The position numbers and the translations under genes are program-made. This document shows positions 39,024-47,857 of a stretch of 64,000 bases of DNA, in pieces; the stretch's first letter is position 1, and each line of letters starts with the position of its first letter. This DNA comes from a bacterium (GTDB lineage: Bacteria > Verrucomicrobiota > Verrucomicrobiia > Limisphaerales > UBA11358). Location: positions 1 to 64,000 of the forward strand of contig JAKALA010000006.1 in the NCBI GenBank assembly GCA_021813325.1. Direction: 5' to 3'. The notes beneath the pieces are model-generated. The model made no database searches. It had not been told where the DNA came from and saw only the letters and a program-made list of their open reading frames with translations.

Positions 39024-41204
39024 TCAAGTTAAGGAGGAAAGACTTGTTGGCTTGTCGGTAATTATTTCGCTGGTGGGGCTGACCTTCAAGACGGCCAGGC
39101 AAGCTTTGGCCGTGGCCGGATCGTTCAGGCAAATCGCGCCGCTGCGTATTCGTGGATTTGGCCGGCCTTCCATTTGCAACGGCCATCGCTGGCTCAACGA
39201 ACCGGCGTAGGCGGAAAAATCTTCCAAGCCTCCGGCGCGCAACTGGGCAACATTCACCAACTGAAACGCTCCATAACTGTTCTGGCTAACCTGCCGCATC
39301 AGCTCCACCAGCACGCGGCCCATCGTGTAGCGTGGATTGATCTCGACGACCGGTTTTAATTTCGGCGTGCCATCGGTGTCGCGATAGACAAACGCATCAA
39401 TCCCCAACGGACCTGTGAAGTCAACTGCTTGAAGTTCGGTTTCGAGCCGGGCAAAGAGCCGGTGATAAAATTTCAGCAAGAGGCCGGAGACATCTGCCTG
39501 CATTTTGAAAAGGGAGATAATTTTTGCGGGAATACGTTTGTGGTGATGCGGTTCCGCAAAATTGGCCACAAATTGCCCGCGCGAATCTGCCATCAAACCC
39601 GTAAAGCCGCACAGCTTCAGCCCGCGTTCCGACATTTCCAACTGAACGGAAAAATCGGCCAGCCGTTCCAGCCAGGGTTCCACCACAAGTTCACGCCGGT
39701 TGAAAAAAGCATTTTCCATCCAGCGAAGTTGATTTGGCAAAATCTCCGGCTCAAACAACCGCAACGCATTACTGCCCGCCACGCCGAACGATTCTTTGAC
39801 TACAATCGGATGATGCCCGCGTGAACGGATTTTGGCGACGGCCGCCAGCGCCTCGCTCAGTGAATGAACTGCGGCGCCAACTTCGTTTTCACCGCAAAGG
39901 TATGGAGCGCAGCCCTTTCCGCGCCATTCCGTGATAGAAGTGGCGGCGGCGGGCAGAGGACTGCCGGCCCTACCCGCCAAAATCCGCCGCAAAAAATCAG
40001 CGCTCCACGCCTTGGAATAGAGCTGGGCGATCTTCTGGTTGAAGCGGCTTTTATCGGCGCGCTGCTCGCCATTGACGCTGGCGAACAGGGGTTTGAGCAA
40101 ATCGAAACTGTCCGGCCCCCAGGCCCACGGGCGCAATGCGCCGAGTTTGCGGGTTTGCAAGCGTGTCAGATCCGAGGCGTCGGCAAATTCCGGAAGAGGA
40201 AAACCGGCCTGCTTGATGCCGCTGAGAAATTCCATGCCCGGTTTGTGATTCACCAGCACAATGTCATCCTGACGGCAGAGAAATTGCGGCAGATTTTCCA
40301 GGTCGTGCGCCAGTTGGGCTTGATGTTTGGTGGGGTTGAACTTTTTCCCCTCGCCAATGCGCCCTTCCGAAAAGGCATTGAAAACAAAAACACTCGGCGT
40401 GCGGCCCTTGGATTGCGAATAGACGTTGAGTTGCGAGATGAAATGTTCATCCAGTCCGGCAGCCTTGCGTCCGGCAATATTGAGCGTAAATCCCTTGGCG
40501 CGCTGCGGCGAGAGCGGAAACTTCAAGGTGCGACAAAACGCGTCCCAGTCCGATTCACCGGGGTTCTTCCAGCGGCGAAACCATTTCAAACCGTAGGCCA
40601 CATGCCCGATTTCATCGCGATAAATTTTTTGCAGCAGGCTGGCTGAATCGGTGTCGCCCACCGTGGCAAAGCGGTTGCCGTAGTGACCGGCGAAATCCAG
40701 GTTGGCCTGCTCGAAGGTCAGGCAAAGCCCGGCGACGTAGTCGATGGGATGTTCCATCGGCGACACGCAACGCCAGAAATAGCCGCTGACCGGAAAATCA
40801 CCGAGTTGCACGCCACAAACGGCCATGCGTTGCATGTAAAGCCGCGTATGTTCCTGTTCATCCTTGAGCGTTTCGAAGACGCCTTTGCGGAACGCGGGCG
40901 GGGCCCCGGGAAATTTGAGCAGCACCAGCGCCATCAGTTCCGTGGCGAGCAGTTCATGGTTGCCAAAAAAGTGAAGGAGTTTGCCGCGCTCGGTCGTTTC
41001 TTCCAGACGATGTAATCCGGGAAATACGCTTTTGCCGGTGGCGTGTGGCTTAAACTGCAAGTTGGCCGGCCGACCCGGAGCCGCCGGCGCGATCAGCGCC
41101 GGGCCGGGATGCTCATCGGTAAGGGCATCCGGCGTCCGAAGTTTTTCCTCCAGCGTCGTGGCAAACAAAACTTGCTCGGCAAATTCGCGCAGTTCCATTT
41201 TCAT
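39024..41204 (-). CDS. DUF455 ferritin-like protein fused to an ATP-grasp domain
   Basis: From the Met at 41204 (another at 41198) the protein has about 726 residues. The N-terminal 300 residues match the DUF455 ferritin-like fold: NHELLATELMALVLLKF, LKDEQEHTRLYMQRM, FEQANLDFAGHYG and IYRDEIGHVAYGLKWFRRW provide regularly spaced Glu/His ligands for a di-metal site. The C-terminal third is ATP-grasp-like, with VVKESFGVAGSNALRLFEPE, then LVVEPWLERLADF and LKPVVEINPRYTMGR. The middle part is less clear. The combination suggests a metal-dependent oxidation linked to ATP-dependent ligation. Its substrate is unknown. Confidence 0.8.
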   Translation of the reverse strand: MKMELREFAEQVLFATTLEEKLRTPDALTDEHPGPALIAPAAPGRPANLQFKPHATGKSVFPGLHRLEETTERGKLLHFFGNHELLATELMALVLLKFPGAPPAFRKGVFETLKDEQEHTRLYMQRMAVCGVQLGDFPVSGYFWRCVSPMEHPIDYVAGLCLTFEQANLDFAGHYGNRFATVGDTDSASLLQKIYRDEIGHVAYGLKWFRRWKNPGESDWDAFCRTLKFPLSPQRAKGFTLNIAGRKAAGLDEHFISQLNVYSQSKGRTPSVFVFNAFSEGRIGEGKKFNPTKHQAQLAHDLENLPQFLCRQDDIVLVNHKPGMEFLSGIKQAGFPLPEFADASDLTRLQTRKLGALRPWAWGPDSFDLLKPLFASVNGEQRADKSRFNQKIAQLYSKAWSADFLRRILAGRAGSPLPAAATSITEWRGKGCAPYLCGENEVGAAVHSLSEALAAVAKIRSRGHHPIVVKESFGVAGSNALRLFEPEILPNQLRWMENAFFNRRELVVEPWLERLADFSVQLEMSERGLKLCGFTGLMADSRGQFVANFAEPHHHKRIPAKIISLFKMQADVSGLLLKFYHRLFARLETELQAVDFTGPLGIDAFVYRDTDGTPKLKPVVEINPRYTMGRVLVELMRQVSQNSYGAFQLVNVAQLRAGGLEDFSAYAGSLSQRWPLQMEGRPNPRIRSGAICLNDPATAKACLAVLKVSPTSEIITDKPTSLSSLT

Positions 41205-41285
41205 CCAGCTTGGCACCGGCGGCGGATTTTGGCGAGGCTGGAGCGGCCTGGAAGAAATCGCGAGGTGGTTTTCGCGGCATTCAGC

Positions 41286-41325
41286 CAAAAAAATTTGCCC
41301 GGCCAGGAATTTTCCCGACCGGGCG
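41286..41325 (-). terminator. Terminator of the DAHP synthase gene
   Basis: GCCCGG at 41297 and CCGGGC at 41319 enclose an inner GGAA/TTCC pair. The A-rich run at 41287-41293 becomes a U tract on the minus strand, downstream of aroF and upstream of the DUF455 fusion gene. Confidence 0.75.
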
Positions 41326-41399
41326 ATTATTTTTATATTTTAAAAATTCGCTCAACCCGCCATGCCGCGTTCAACGTGGCGCGGTTCGCGCCATCCGCA

Positions 41400-42455
41400 T
41401 CACGCCGCCTTCTTCTTCAGCATCTCATGGCCCCAGCGCAGCATCCGTTCCGTGGCTTCCCAGCCGACGCAGGAATCCGTGATGCTGACGCCGTAACGCA
41501 AATCCGCCTTGGTTTTCGGGATGGGCTGGCTGCCTTCGTTCAGATGGCTTTCCACCATCAGGCCGACCAGCGATTTGGTGCCGCCCACCCGCTGTTCGAT
41601 CACGCTGCGCCACACTTCTTCCTGCTTGGCGAATTTCTTCTCCGAATTCGCGTGGCTGCAATCCACCATCAACACCGGCGCAAGTTTTTCGGATATCAAC
41701 TTGTCTTCCGCCGCCTTGATGCTGGCGGCGTCGTAATTCGTCATGGCGCGGCCGCCGCGCAACACCACATGTGCATGCGGATTCCCGGAGGTGCGGACAA
41801 TGCTGGTCACGCCGTCCTCGTTCATGCCCAGAAAACTGTGCGGATGCCGTGTGGCGCCCATGGCGTCAATGGCCACTTGCAGGCTGCCGTCGGTGGCGTT
41901 CTTCAAGCCCACCGGCATGGACAGGCCGCTGGCCATTTCGCGATGGGTCTGGGATTCCGTGGTGCGCGCGCCAATGGCCGCCCAGGTCACCAGATTGGCG
42001 ATGTATTGCGGCACGATGGGGTCCAGAAATTCCGTGGCCGCCGGCAGGCCCAGGCCGTTGATTTGCTGCAATAATTTGCGCGCGATGATCAAGCCCGTTT
42101 CAATATCCTGCGAGCCGTCCAGGTGCGGATCATTGATCAGCCCTTTCCAGCCAATGGTGGTGCGCGGCTTCTCGAAATATACCCGCATCACAATCTCCAT
42201 CTGATCGGCCAGTTCCCGCTGCAATTTGCCCAGCCGTTCGGCGTATTCCAACGCGCTCTTTTCGTCGTGGATGGAACAGGGGCCGATCACCACCAGCATC
42301 CGCGAATCCTCCTGGTTGAGGATGCGGATGACGCGTTCCCGCGCCAGCGCCACCGTGTCATTCACCGATTCTGGCGTGGGCGATAACGCCTTCAACGCGC
42401 TCGGCGAAAGCAACGGCACAATTTCTTTAACATGTAAGTCCTGCGTGCGATACAT
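41400..42455 (-). CDS. aroF: 3-deoxy-7-phosphoheptulonate synthase, class I
   Basis: This 351-residue enzyme has the class I pattern: LVVIGPCSIHDEKSALEYA, RVYFEKPRTTIGWKGLINDP, GLPAATEFLDPI, WAAIGARTTESQTHREMASG, VLMVDCSHANSEKK and SITDSCVGWE. It condenses phosphoenolpyruvate with erythrose 4-phosphate to open the shikimate pathway. Which aromatic amino acid inhibits it cannot be read. A 16-bp palindrome lies 88 bp upstream of the start codon. Confidence 0.95.
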   Translation of the reverse strand: MYRTQDLHVKEIVPLLSPSALKALSPTPESVNDTVALARERVIRILNQEDSRMLVVIGPCSIHDEKSALEYAERLGKLQRELADQMEIVMRVYFEKPRTTIGWKGLINDPHLDGSQDIETGLIIARKLLQQINGLGLPAATEFLDPIVPQYIANLVTWAAIGARTTESQTHREMASGLSMPVGLKNATDGSLQVAIDAMGATRHPHSFLGMNEDGVTSIVRTSGNPHAHVVLRGGRAMTNYDAASIKAAEDKLISEKLAPVLMVDCSHANSEKKFAKQEEVWRSVIEQRVGGTKSLVGLMVESHLNEGSQPIPKTKADLRYGVSITDSCVGWEATERMLRWGHEMLKKKAA

Positions 42456-42542
42456 GGGATTAGTATACCGTATCCGCGAAATGCGGAAAGCCGAAACCCG
42501 CCGGCGTCAAAGAGGTTCTCCCGCCCCGCAGCCGATGCGTAT

Positions 42543-42558
42543 TGCCATAATTATGGCA
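42543..42558. promoter_or_regulatory. 16-bp perfect palindrome upstream of aroF
   Basis: TGCCATAATTATGGCA is a perfect inverted repeat. It lies 88 bp before the aroF ATG on the minus strand, where a repressor could bind. The binding protein is unknown. Confidence 0.45.
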
Positions 42559-42586
42559 CTTCAAATCAATTTTGGCCCATGGCCCT

Positions 42587-42650
42587 GAGGCCCAAAGTCA
42601 TTCGGTGGGGTGAGAGTCCTCGCAAGCCGTCTTAAGAGAAAATGGGCCTC
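42587..42650. other. 64-base inverted-repeat segment, possible structured leader
   Basis: GAGGCCCA at 42587 pairs with TGGGCCTC at 42643 around a 48-base loop. It lies between argH and aroF on their common strand. It could be a leader, a terminator relic or a small RNA; no known riboswitch motif was recognised. The remaining intergenic sequence to 42781 shows nothing clear. Confidence 0.3.
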
Positions 42651-42781
42651 GGACAAACCACACCGCAACCGGTCCAGTTAGATTTTTCAATGATTTGAGT
42701 CCATCTGGCTGCCCATCGGCCAAGAATATCCTAATCGAAAAACTGCGGCGTTTGTCGGTTTTCATATCATAGTCTTTCCTC

Positions 42782-44188
42782 TCACGAAAGCTGCTGACGC
42801 CATCGTGCCAGTTGCCTGGCCACTTCCCTGGTTCCCGGCGCGCCGGGGAGGTTGCGTTTGTTCATGGCGGTTTTCAGATCGAACACGCTCAGAGCATCGT
42901 TGCCAAAGGTTTGGTCGATGTCCTGCAGTTCGGCGAGCGTGAGTTGGTGGAGCGGCTTGCCGGTTTTTTCGGACAACGCCACGACCGCGCCCACGATGTG
43001 ATGCGCGTGACGGAAGGGCATGCCTTTCTTCACGAGATAATCCGCCAGGTCGGTGGCAAGCAGCATTGAATCGGCGGCGGCAGCGGCGCAGACGGCGGTT
43101 TTGACATAAGTTTCCTTGTGCGCCAGCATCGCGGCCAGCAGGCGCGTGGTGGCGCGCACGGTATCGGCCGTGTCAAACAAGCGCTCCTTGTCCTCCTGCA
43201 AATCGCGATTGTAGGTCATGGGCAGTCCCTTGAGCAGCGTGAGCAGCGCCATGAGATTGCCGACGACGCGTCCGGTCTTGCCGCGCGCCAGTTCGGCGAT
43301 GTCGGGGTTTTTCTTCTGCGGCATCAGCGACGAACCGGTGGTGTAGGCGTCGGCGATGTGGAGAAAATTGAATTCGCTGCTGGCCCAGAGAATGATGTCT
43401 TCGGCCAGCCGCGAAAAATGAATGGTGAGCAGCGCGGCGGCGGCACTGAATTCAATGATAAAATCGCGGTCGCTCACGCCATCCATGGAATTTTGCGTGA
43501 GCTGGACTTCGCCGGCGTCATTTACGAATCCAAGCAGTTCGGCAACGAGTTTGCGATCCAACGGCAAGGTGCTGCCGGCGATGGCCCCGCTGCCCAGCGG
43601 ACAGACGTTCACGCGCGAATGGCAGTCCCAAAGCCGTTCGCAATCGCGTTCCAGCATCTCGACGTAGGCGAGCAGATGATGCGCGAGATAGACGGGTTGG
43701 GCGCGTTGCAGATGGGTGTAGCCAGGAATGATGACATCGGCATGCTGCTCGCCCAGTCGCACAAGGGCGCGTTGCAGATCGGCGATTTCCTTGAGCAAGG
43801 ATTTGATTTCATCGCGCAGCCAGAGGCGAACGTCGAGCGCGACCTGATCATTGCGCGAACGCGAGGTGTGGAGCTTGGCGCCGGCAGGCACGCGTTTCGT
43901 CAGCTCGGATTCGATATTCATATGCACGTCTTCAAGCTCAGCCTTCCAAGTGAATTTGCCGACGGCAATTTCCTTGGCGATCTGCGTGAGCCCTTTGACG
44001 ATGGTTTCCAGTTCGTTTTTGGTGAGCACGCCGATTTTCTGGAGCATGGTGGCGTGGGCGATGGAACCTTGAATGTCGTGCTGCCACAAACGCCAGTCGA
44101 AGGAGATGGATTCGGTAAATTCGGCGACATCGGCGGCGGGGCCGACAGTGAAGCGGCCGCTGCGGGAAACGGGCGATTTTTTGCTCAT
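42782..44188 (-). CDS. argH: Argininosuccinate lyase
   Basis: ATG at 44188 gives 468 residues. ESISFDWRLWQHDIQGSIAH, DVHMNIESELTKR, KLHTSRSRNDQVALDVRLWL, IPGYTHLQRAQPV and the fumarase/aspartase superfamily signature GSSLMPQKKNPD are all in order. ArgH splits argininosuccinate into arginine and fumarate. The frame upstream of 44188 is open but not family-like and overlaps the divergent zinc-ribbon gene region. Confidence 0.96.
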   Translation of the reverse strand: MSKKSPVSRSGRFTVGPAADVAEFTESISFDWRLWQHDIQGSIAHATMLQKIGVLTKNELETIVKGLTQIAKEIAVGKFTWKAELEDVHMNIESELTKRVPAGAKLHTSRSRNDQVALDVRLWLRDEIKSLLKEIADLQRALVRLGEQHADVIIPGYTHLQRAQPVYLAHHLLAYVEMLERDCERLWDCHSRVNVCPLGSGAIAGSTLPLDRKLVAELLGFVNDAGEVQLTQNSMDGVSDRDFIIEFSAAAALLTIHFSRLAEDIILWASSEFNFLHIADAYTTGSSLMPQKKNPDIAELARGKTGRVVGNLMALLTLLKGLPMTYNRDLQEDKERLFDTADTVRATTRLLAAMLAHKETYVKTAVCAAAAADSMLLATDLADYLVKKGMPFRHAHHIVGAVVALSEKTGKPLHQLTLAELQDIDQTFGNDALSVFDLKTAMNKRNLPGAPGTREVARQLARWRQQLS

Positions 44189-44300
44189 AAATTCTGGCTT
44201 ATTAAAACCACAGTTGTCCGGAGAAAGACATAGAATTTTTCCGGCCGGCAAAATACCGCATTGCCGCTGCGCCCCGAATATGGAATGTTTTGGCCCGGCC

Positions 44301-45197
44301 ATGAGCGAATTTAAATATGCCTGCCCGGTGTGTGGGCAGCACATGATGTGTGACTCCTCACAGGGCGGCTCAGTGATGGAATGTCCGACGTGTTTTCAAA
44401 AGATTGTGGCGCCGCAGGCACCGGCGCCGGATTCCAAGTTCATTTTGACCGGCAGCAAATACGTTGAGAAGAAAATCACCGCCTCGGCGACCGAGGCCGG
44501 CGCGCTGCCCAAACCTTCCGGCGGACAACACCTTCCCATCTGGATGTTTTTGCTTATCCTGTCGTTGCTGGTCGGGGCCGGGCTTTATGTTTTTGACCGA
44601 AACCTGTTTGACTCGGCGGCGGATCGCGCCTGGAAGGCCATTGATGTCGGACCGGTGGGCGCATCCGGAGCTTACAATCGAACCGGTCATCGCTTTGACG
44701 TTTCAGGTTCCGGCGCGGACACCTGGCGGACGGCGGACGGATTTTACTACATTCACCAGCCCGTCACGGGCAATGCCACCATGACTGCTCACGTGCTGGC
44801 CATGGAGGACACCGACCTGTGGGCGAAAGCCGGAGTGATGTTCCGGGAATCCACGAACGCCGACTCCATTTTTGCCCTGGCGGCCATGCGTCCGGATGGG
44901 CAGGTGCAATTTGTCTGGCGCAAAACCACCGGCGGCGAAGCGGCTTCATCCGAGCTGGCCGGTGGCTTGGGACATCCCAAATGGGTAAAACTGGTGCGCA
45001 ATGGCGATGCCTTCACGGCGTATTGCAAGGTGAAGGCCGGCGATCCGTGGATGCAGGTCAGCGGGCCGCAAACCATCAAAATGGCCCGTCAGGTCCAAGT
45101 CGGAATCATCGTTTGTGCGCACAAGGCTGGAACACTTTGCCAGGCGCAATTCGACAGCGTTGCCTTGCAGGTCGGCAAAATCGGGGGAAATCCATAA
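44301..45197 (+). CDS. Zinc-ribbon membrane protein with extracellular lectin-like domain
   Basis: The ATG at 44301 gives 298 residues. Four Cys in CPVCGQ and CPTCFQ form an N-terminal zinc ribbon. A single transmembrane segment, LPIWMFLLILSLLVGAGLYV, is followed by a concanavalin-like beta-sandwich (DLWAKAGVMFRESTNADS, VQFVWRKTTGG, WVKLVRNGDAFTAYC), similar to DUF1349-type domains. With this topology the zinc ribbon is inside the cell and the lectin-like part outside. It may be a sensor or anchoring protein; no further function can be assigned. Confidence 0.75.
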   Translation: MSEFKYACPVCGQHMMCDSSQGGSVMECPTCFQKIVAPQAPAPDSKFILTGSKYVEKKITASATEAGALPKPSGGQHLPIWMFLLILSLLVGAGLYVFDRNLFDSAADRAWKAIDVGPVGASGAYNRTGHRFDVSGSGADTWRTADGFYYIHQPVTGNATMTAHVLAMEDTDLWAKAGVMFRESTNADSIFALAAMRPDGQVQFVWRKTTGGEAASSELAGGLGHPKWVKLVRNGDAFTAYCKVKAGDPWMQVSGPQTIKMARQVQVGIIVCAHKAGTLCQAQFDSVALQVGKIGGNP

Positions 45198-45377
45198 TTT
45201 CGGCGTCCGACAGTGGACCCGGGACGCCGGCCAACCTTCAAAGCGAGCGCGCCAAGCTGGCGAACTCACACGCTGGGTTTCGGTCCGGCGGTGAAATGGC
45301 CCGCCCATCGGGCGATTTTTTATTATTGCCCAAAAGCCGGCATCGGGTATTATGCCCCGCTCGACTAGAGACCAAAA

Positions 45378-45632
45378 ATGAACGCTGAACTTTGCAAAAA
45401 AGCCAACGAAAAGGTGGGAAATCCCAACGTCTTGGTGAACATCGTATCCCGCCGCGTGCGCCAGCTCAACGCCGGCGGCGGCGGCATGGGACGCCCGCTC
45501 GTGGAAGTGCCGGCCTCCATGGGCCTCGCGGACATTGCTTTGACCGAAATCTTGGAGGACAAGATCGGATGGGATTTGCCGGAACAAACCGTCGCGGAAC
45601 ATTTGCTGCCGAAGAAGCGCAAAAAGCATTAA
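45378..45632 (+). CDS. rpoZ: RNA polymerase omega subunit
   Basis: This 84-residue protein has NPNVLVNIVSRRVRQL at the N-terminal side, GRPLVEVPASMGLADIALTE and EILEDKIGWDL, matching the omega fold. Omega helps assemble RNA polymerase by holding beta-prime. The conserved helix begins unusually close to the N terminus and the C terminus is short and basic. smpB follows about 90 bp downstream after a terminator. Confidence 0.87.
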   Translation: MNAELCKKANEKVGNPNVLVNIVSRRVRQLNAGGGGMGRPLVEVPASMGLADIALTEILEDKIGWDLPEQTVAEHLLPKKRKKH

Positions 45633-45655
45633 GCCAGTTTTACTTCAGATTTCCG

Positions 45656-45686
45656 AAGCCGGAGGAATTTTCTTCCGGCTTTTTTA
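45656..45686 (+). terminator. Terminator after rpoZ
   Basis: AAGCCGGA pairs with TCCGGCTT around a ten-base loop, followed by a run of T on the plus strand. It lies 24 bp after the rpoZ stop. Confidence 0.85.
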
Positions 45687-45722
45687 TTTGTTGCGATTCG
45701 CATACATTGAGCGACACGACCT

Positions 45723-46178
45723 ATGGCCGACATCGTGACCAATCACAAAGCCCGGCGCGATTACCACGTCCTCGAAACCTTCGAGGCAGGCATCGTGCTG
45801 CACGGCACCGAGGTCAAGGCGTTGCGCGCTGGTAAAGGCCAGATTGCCGATGCTTTTGCCCGCGTGGAAAACGATGAGGTCTGGTTGTATAACGCGCACA
45901 TCGACGAGTATTCGCACGGCAACATCCATAATCATGCGCTCAAGGCCCCGCGCAAATTGCTGTTGCACCGGGCTGAAATTCGCAAACTGTTCGGGTTGGC
46001 GGCCGTCAAAGGCAATGCGCTGTTTCCACTGTCGTTTTATTGGAAAGGCAACAAAGTAAAAGTCGCTCTGGGCGTGGGCAAAGGCAAACAATCCTTCGAC
46101 AAACGTGAGGATCTCAAGCAGCGGGACTCCGAACGGGAAATGAAGCAGGCCACAATGAAGTGGGCCAAAGGCAAATAA
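45723..46178 (+). CDS. smpB: SsrA-binding protein SmpB
   Basis: This 151-residue protein has TNHKARRDYHVLETFEAGIV, LHGTEVKALRAGKGQIADAF, RVENDEVWLYNAHI and the basic tail KQSFDKREDLKQRDSEREMK. SmpB delivers tmRNA to stalled ribosomes for trans-translation. No ssrA gene was recognised in the window. The gene is convergent with rpmB. Confidence 0.95.
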   Translation: MADIVTNHKARRDYHVLETFEAGIVLHGTEVKALRAGKGQIADAFARVENDEVWLYNAHIDEYSHGNIHNHALKAPRKLLLHRAEIRKLFGLAAVKGNALFPLSFYWKGNKVKVALGVGKGKQSFDKREDLKQRDSEREMKQATMKWAKGK

Positions 46179-46205
46179 AAAAGCGAGGCCGGTTGACCTC
46201 GCTTT
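46177..46205 (-). terminator. Terminator between smpB and rpmB
   Basis: AAGCGAGG and CCTCGCTT form an eight-base-pair stem at 46181-46204 with an eight-base loop. A residues before it on the plus strand give U for minus-strand transcripts, so it mainly ends rpmB and may act in both directions. Confidence 0.85.
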
Positions 46206-46224
46206 GAAATGGGCTGGGAAAAAC

Positions 46225-46494
46225 TTAAGCCTTCTTGGCTTCGTCCTTTTTCCAAGTGCGCTTGGGCGCCTTGGTGACAAGACCCTTCTTGAGGGCGCTG
46301 GCGGCCACGCGAACATAGCGGACTTCGCCGTTGGGCATCACGGCCTTCACGCGCTGCAAATTCACGCGGAACTTGCGCTTGGTGATGGCGGTGACGTGCG
46401 TGCCGATACCACCGGCTTTCTTGGCTTTACCAGAGCGCCAAATGATGCTGCCCTTCATCGGGCGTTTGCCGGTCAATTCACAAATGCGTGCCAT
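46225..46494 (-). CDS. rpmB: Ribosomal protein L28
   Basis: ATG at 46494 gives 89 residues: MARICELTGKRPMKG, SGKAKKAGGIGTH, KRKFRVNLQRVKAV and EVRYVRVAASALKKG are the bL28 pattern. It belongs to the large ribosomal subunit. The protein carries a slightly longer Lys-rich tail. The gene is monocistronic between a promoter at 46523-46550 and the terminator at 46177-46205. Confidence 0.95.
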   Translation of the reverse strand: MARICELTGKRPMKGSIIWRSGKAKKAGGIGTHVTAITKRKFRVNLQRVKAVMPNGEVRYVRVAASALKKGLVTKAPKRTWKKDEAKKA

Positions 46495-46522
46495 AAAATT
46501 GTCTTTCGTTAAAGAGTTTTGA

Positions 46523-46550
46523 AGAATATCAGCGAATCGGCTGCTGACAA
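46523..46550 (-). promoter_or_regulatory. Candidate promoter of rpmB
   Basis: On the minus strand TTGTCA (46550-46545) is followed after 16 bases by TATTCT (46528-46523). That would start transcription about 20 bases before the rpmB ATG. This is a sequence match to the sigma-70 consensus only. Confidence 0.4.
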
Positions 46551-46615
46551 GCCCTTTTTCAGGAAATTCTGCGTGCCTTTGGCGGCGCGTAAACGTATCT
46601 TTTCCCCTCATTTTT

Positions 46616-47857
46616 ATGGCTACGTTGAAACCTTTTGCCGCCCTGCGCCCGAAACCCGAGCTCGCTTCGCAAATCTGCGAACTGCCCTACGATGTGATGT
46701 CGTCCGGGGAAGCCCGCGAAATGGCCGCCGGCAATCCGCTGAGTTTTCTGCACGTCAGCAAACCGGAAATTGACCTGCCAGCCGGCACCGATCTGTATTC
46801 GCCCGAAGTTTATGCCAAGGGCAAAGAAAACTTTGGCAAGCTCATGGCCCAAGGGGCGCTGAAGCAGGACGCAAAGCCCAATTTTTATCTCTATCGCCAG
46901 ATCATGGGCCAGCACGCACAGGTCGGTCTCGTCGCCGCCGCAAGTTGCGAGGAATACCTGGCCAACACCATCAAGAAACACGAGTTCACCCGCCCGGACA
47001 AAGAAGACGATCGCGTTCGCCACATTGAAACGCTGAATTCGCAGACGGGGCCAGTGTTTCTCACCTATAAAGCCGTGGCTGCCTTCGACGCGTTTGTGGC
47101 AAAAAAGATTTCCGAAGCACCCGCTGTGGATTTTACCGCCAAGGATGGCGTGCGGCATACGTCGTGGACAATTTCCAGCGCCGACGAAATCAAATTTATT
47201 GAATCCCAATTTGCACAGATTCCATTCCTTTACATCGCCGATGGGCATCATCGCAGCGCGGCAGCAGGGCGGGTTTTTAAGTCACGCAATGGCGCGGGAC
47301 ACAGCGGACAATTTCTGGCCGTGATTTTCCCGCACAACCAGATGCAGATATTGCCTTACAACCGCGTGCTGAAAGATTTGAATGGCCTGTCCGCCGAACA
47401 ATTGCTGGCCAAGCTGGCTGCGGTGTTTGATATCAAACCCGGCGGAGCGCCCAAGCCCACGGGCAAGCACGAACTCGGCTTCTATTTTCAGGGCCAATGG
47501 AGCACGCTCACCTTCAAACCACAATTCACATCGTCCAGCGATCCGATTGAGCGGCTCGATGTGACCATTTTGCAGAAGCAAATTCTCGCGCCGGTTTTTG
47601 GAATCGACGATCCGCGCACCAGCAAACGCATCAATTTCGTCGGTGGCATTCGGGGCACGGCGGAGTTGGAAAAGCTGGTGAACAGCGGCGAATACGCCTG
47701 CGCGTTCAGCCTGTTTCCGACGAGCATCGAGGACTTGATGAGCATCGCCGACGCCGGCGGCATCATGCCACCCAAGAGCACTTGGTTTGAACCCAAGCTC
47801 CGCGACGCGATGTTTTGTCACATGATTTCACTGTCATCCGGTTTAGAGCGTGTCTGA
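46616..47857 (+). CDS. DUF1015 family protein (SerK-like)
   Basis: The protein has 413 residues with KPFAALRPKPELASQICELP, CELPYDVMSSGEAREMAAGN, NPLSFLHVSKPEID, ADGHHRSAAAGRVF and PPKSTWFEPKLRDAM, the full DUF1015 pattern. Relatives include the archaeal ADP-dependent serine kinase SerK; activity here is unproven. The family usually ends soon after FEPKLRDG, whereas this one continues with nine residues that run into the inverted repeat of an IS5 remnant. The IS has probably replaced the native stop codon. Confidence 0.87.
   Translation: MATLKPFAALRPKPELASQICELPYDVMSSGEAREMAAGNPLSFLHVSKPEIDLPAGTDLYSPEVYAKGKENFGKLMAQGALKQDAKPNFYLYRQIMGQHAQVGLVAAASCEEYLANTIKKHEFTRPDKEDDRVRHIETLNSQTGPVFLTYKAVAAFDAFVAKKISEAPAVDFTAKDGVRHTSWTISSADEIKFIESQFAQIPFLYIADGHHRSAAAGRVFKSRNGAGHSGQFLAVIFPHNQMQILPYNRVLKDLNGLSAEQLLAKLAAVFDIKPGGAPKPTGKHELGFYFQGQWSTLTFKPQFTSSSDPIERLDVTILQKQILAPVFGIDDPRTSKRINFVGGIRGTAELEKLVNSGEYACAFSLFPTSIEDLMSIADAGGIMPPKSTWFEPKLRDAMFCHMISLSSGLERV

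Noticed and set aside
42587-42650. Known riboswitch or transfer RNA between argH and aroF
   Set aside because: The paired ends suggest structure, but no known consensus or cloverleaf could be drawn.
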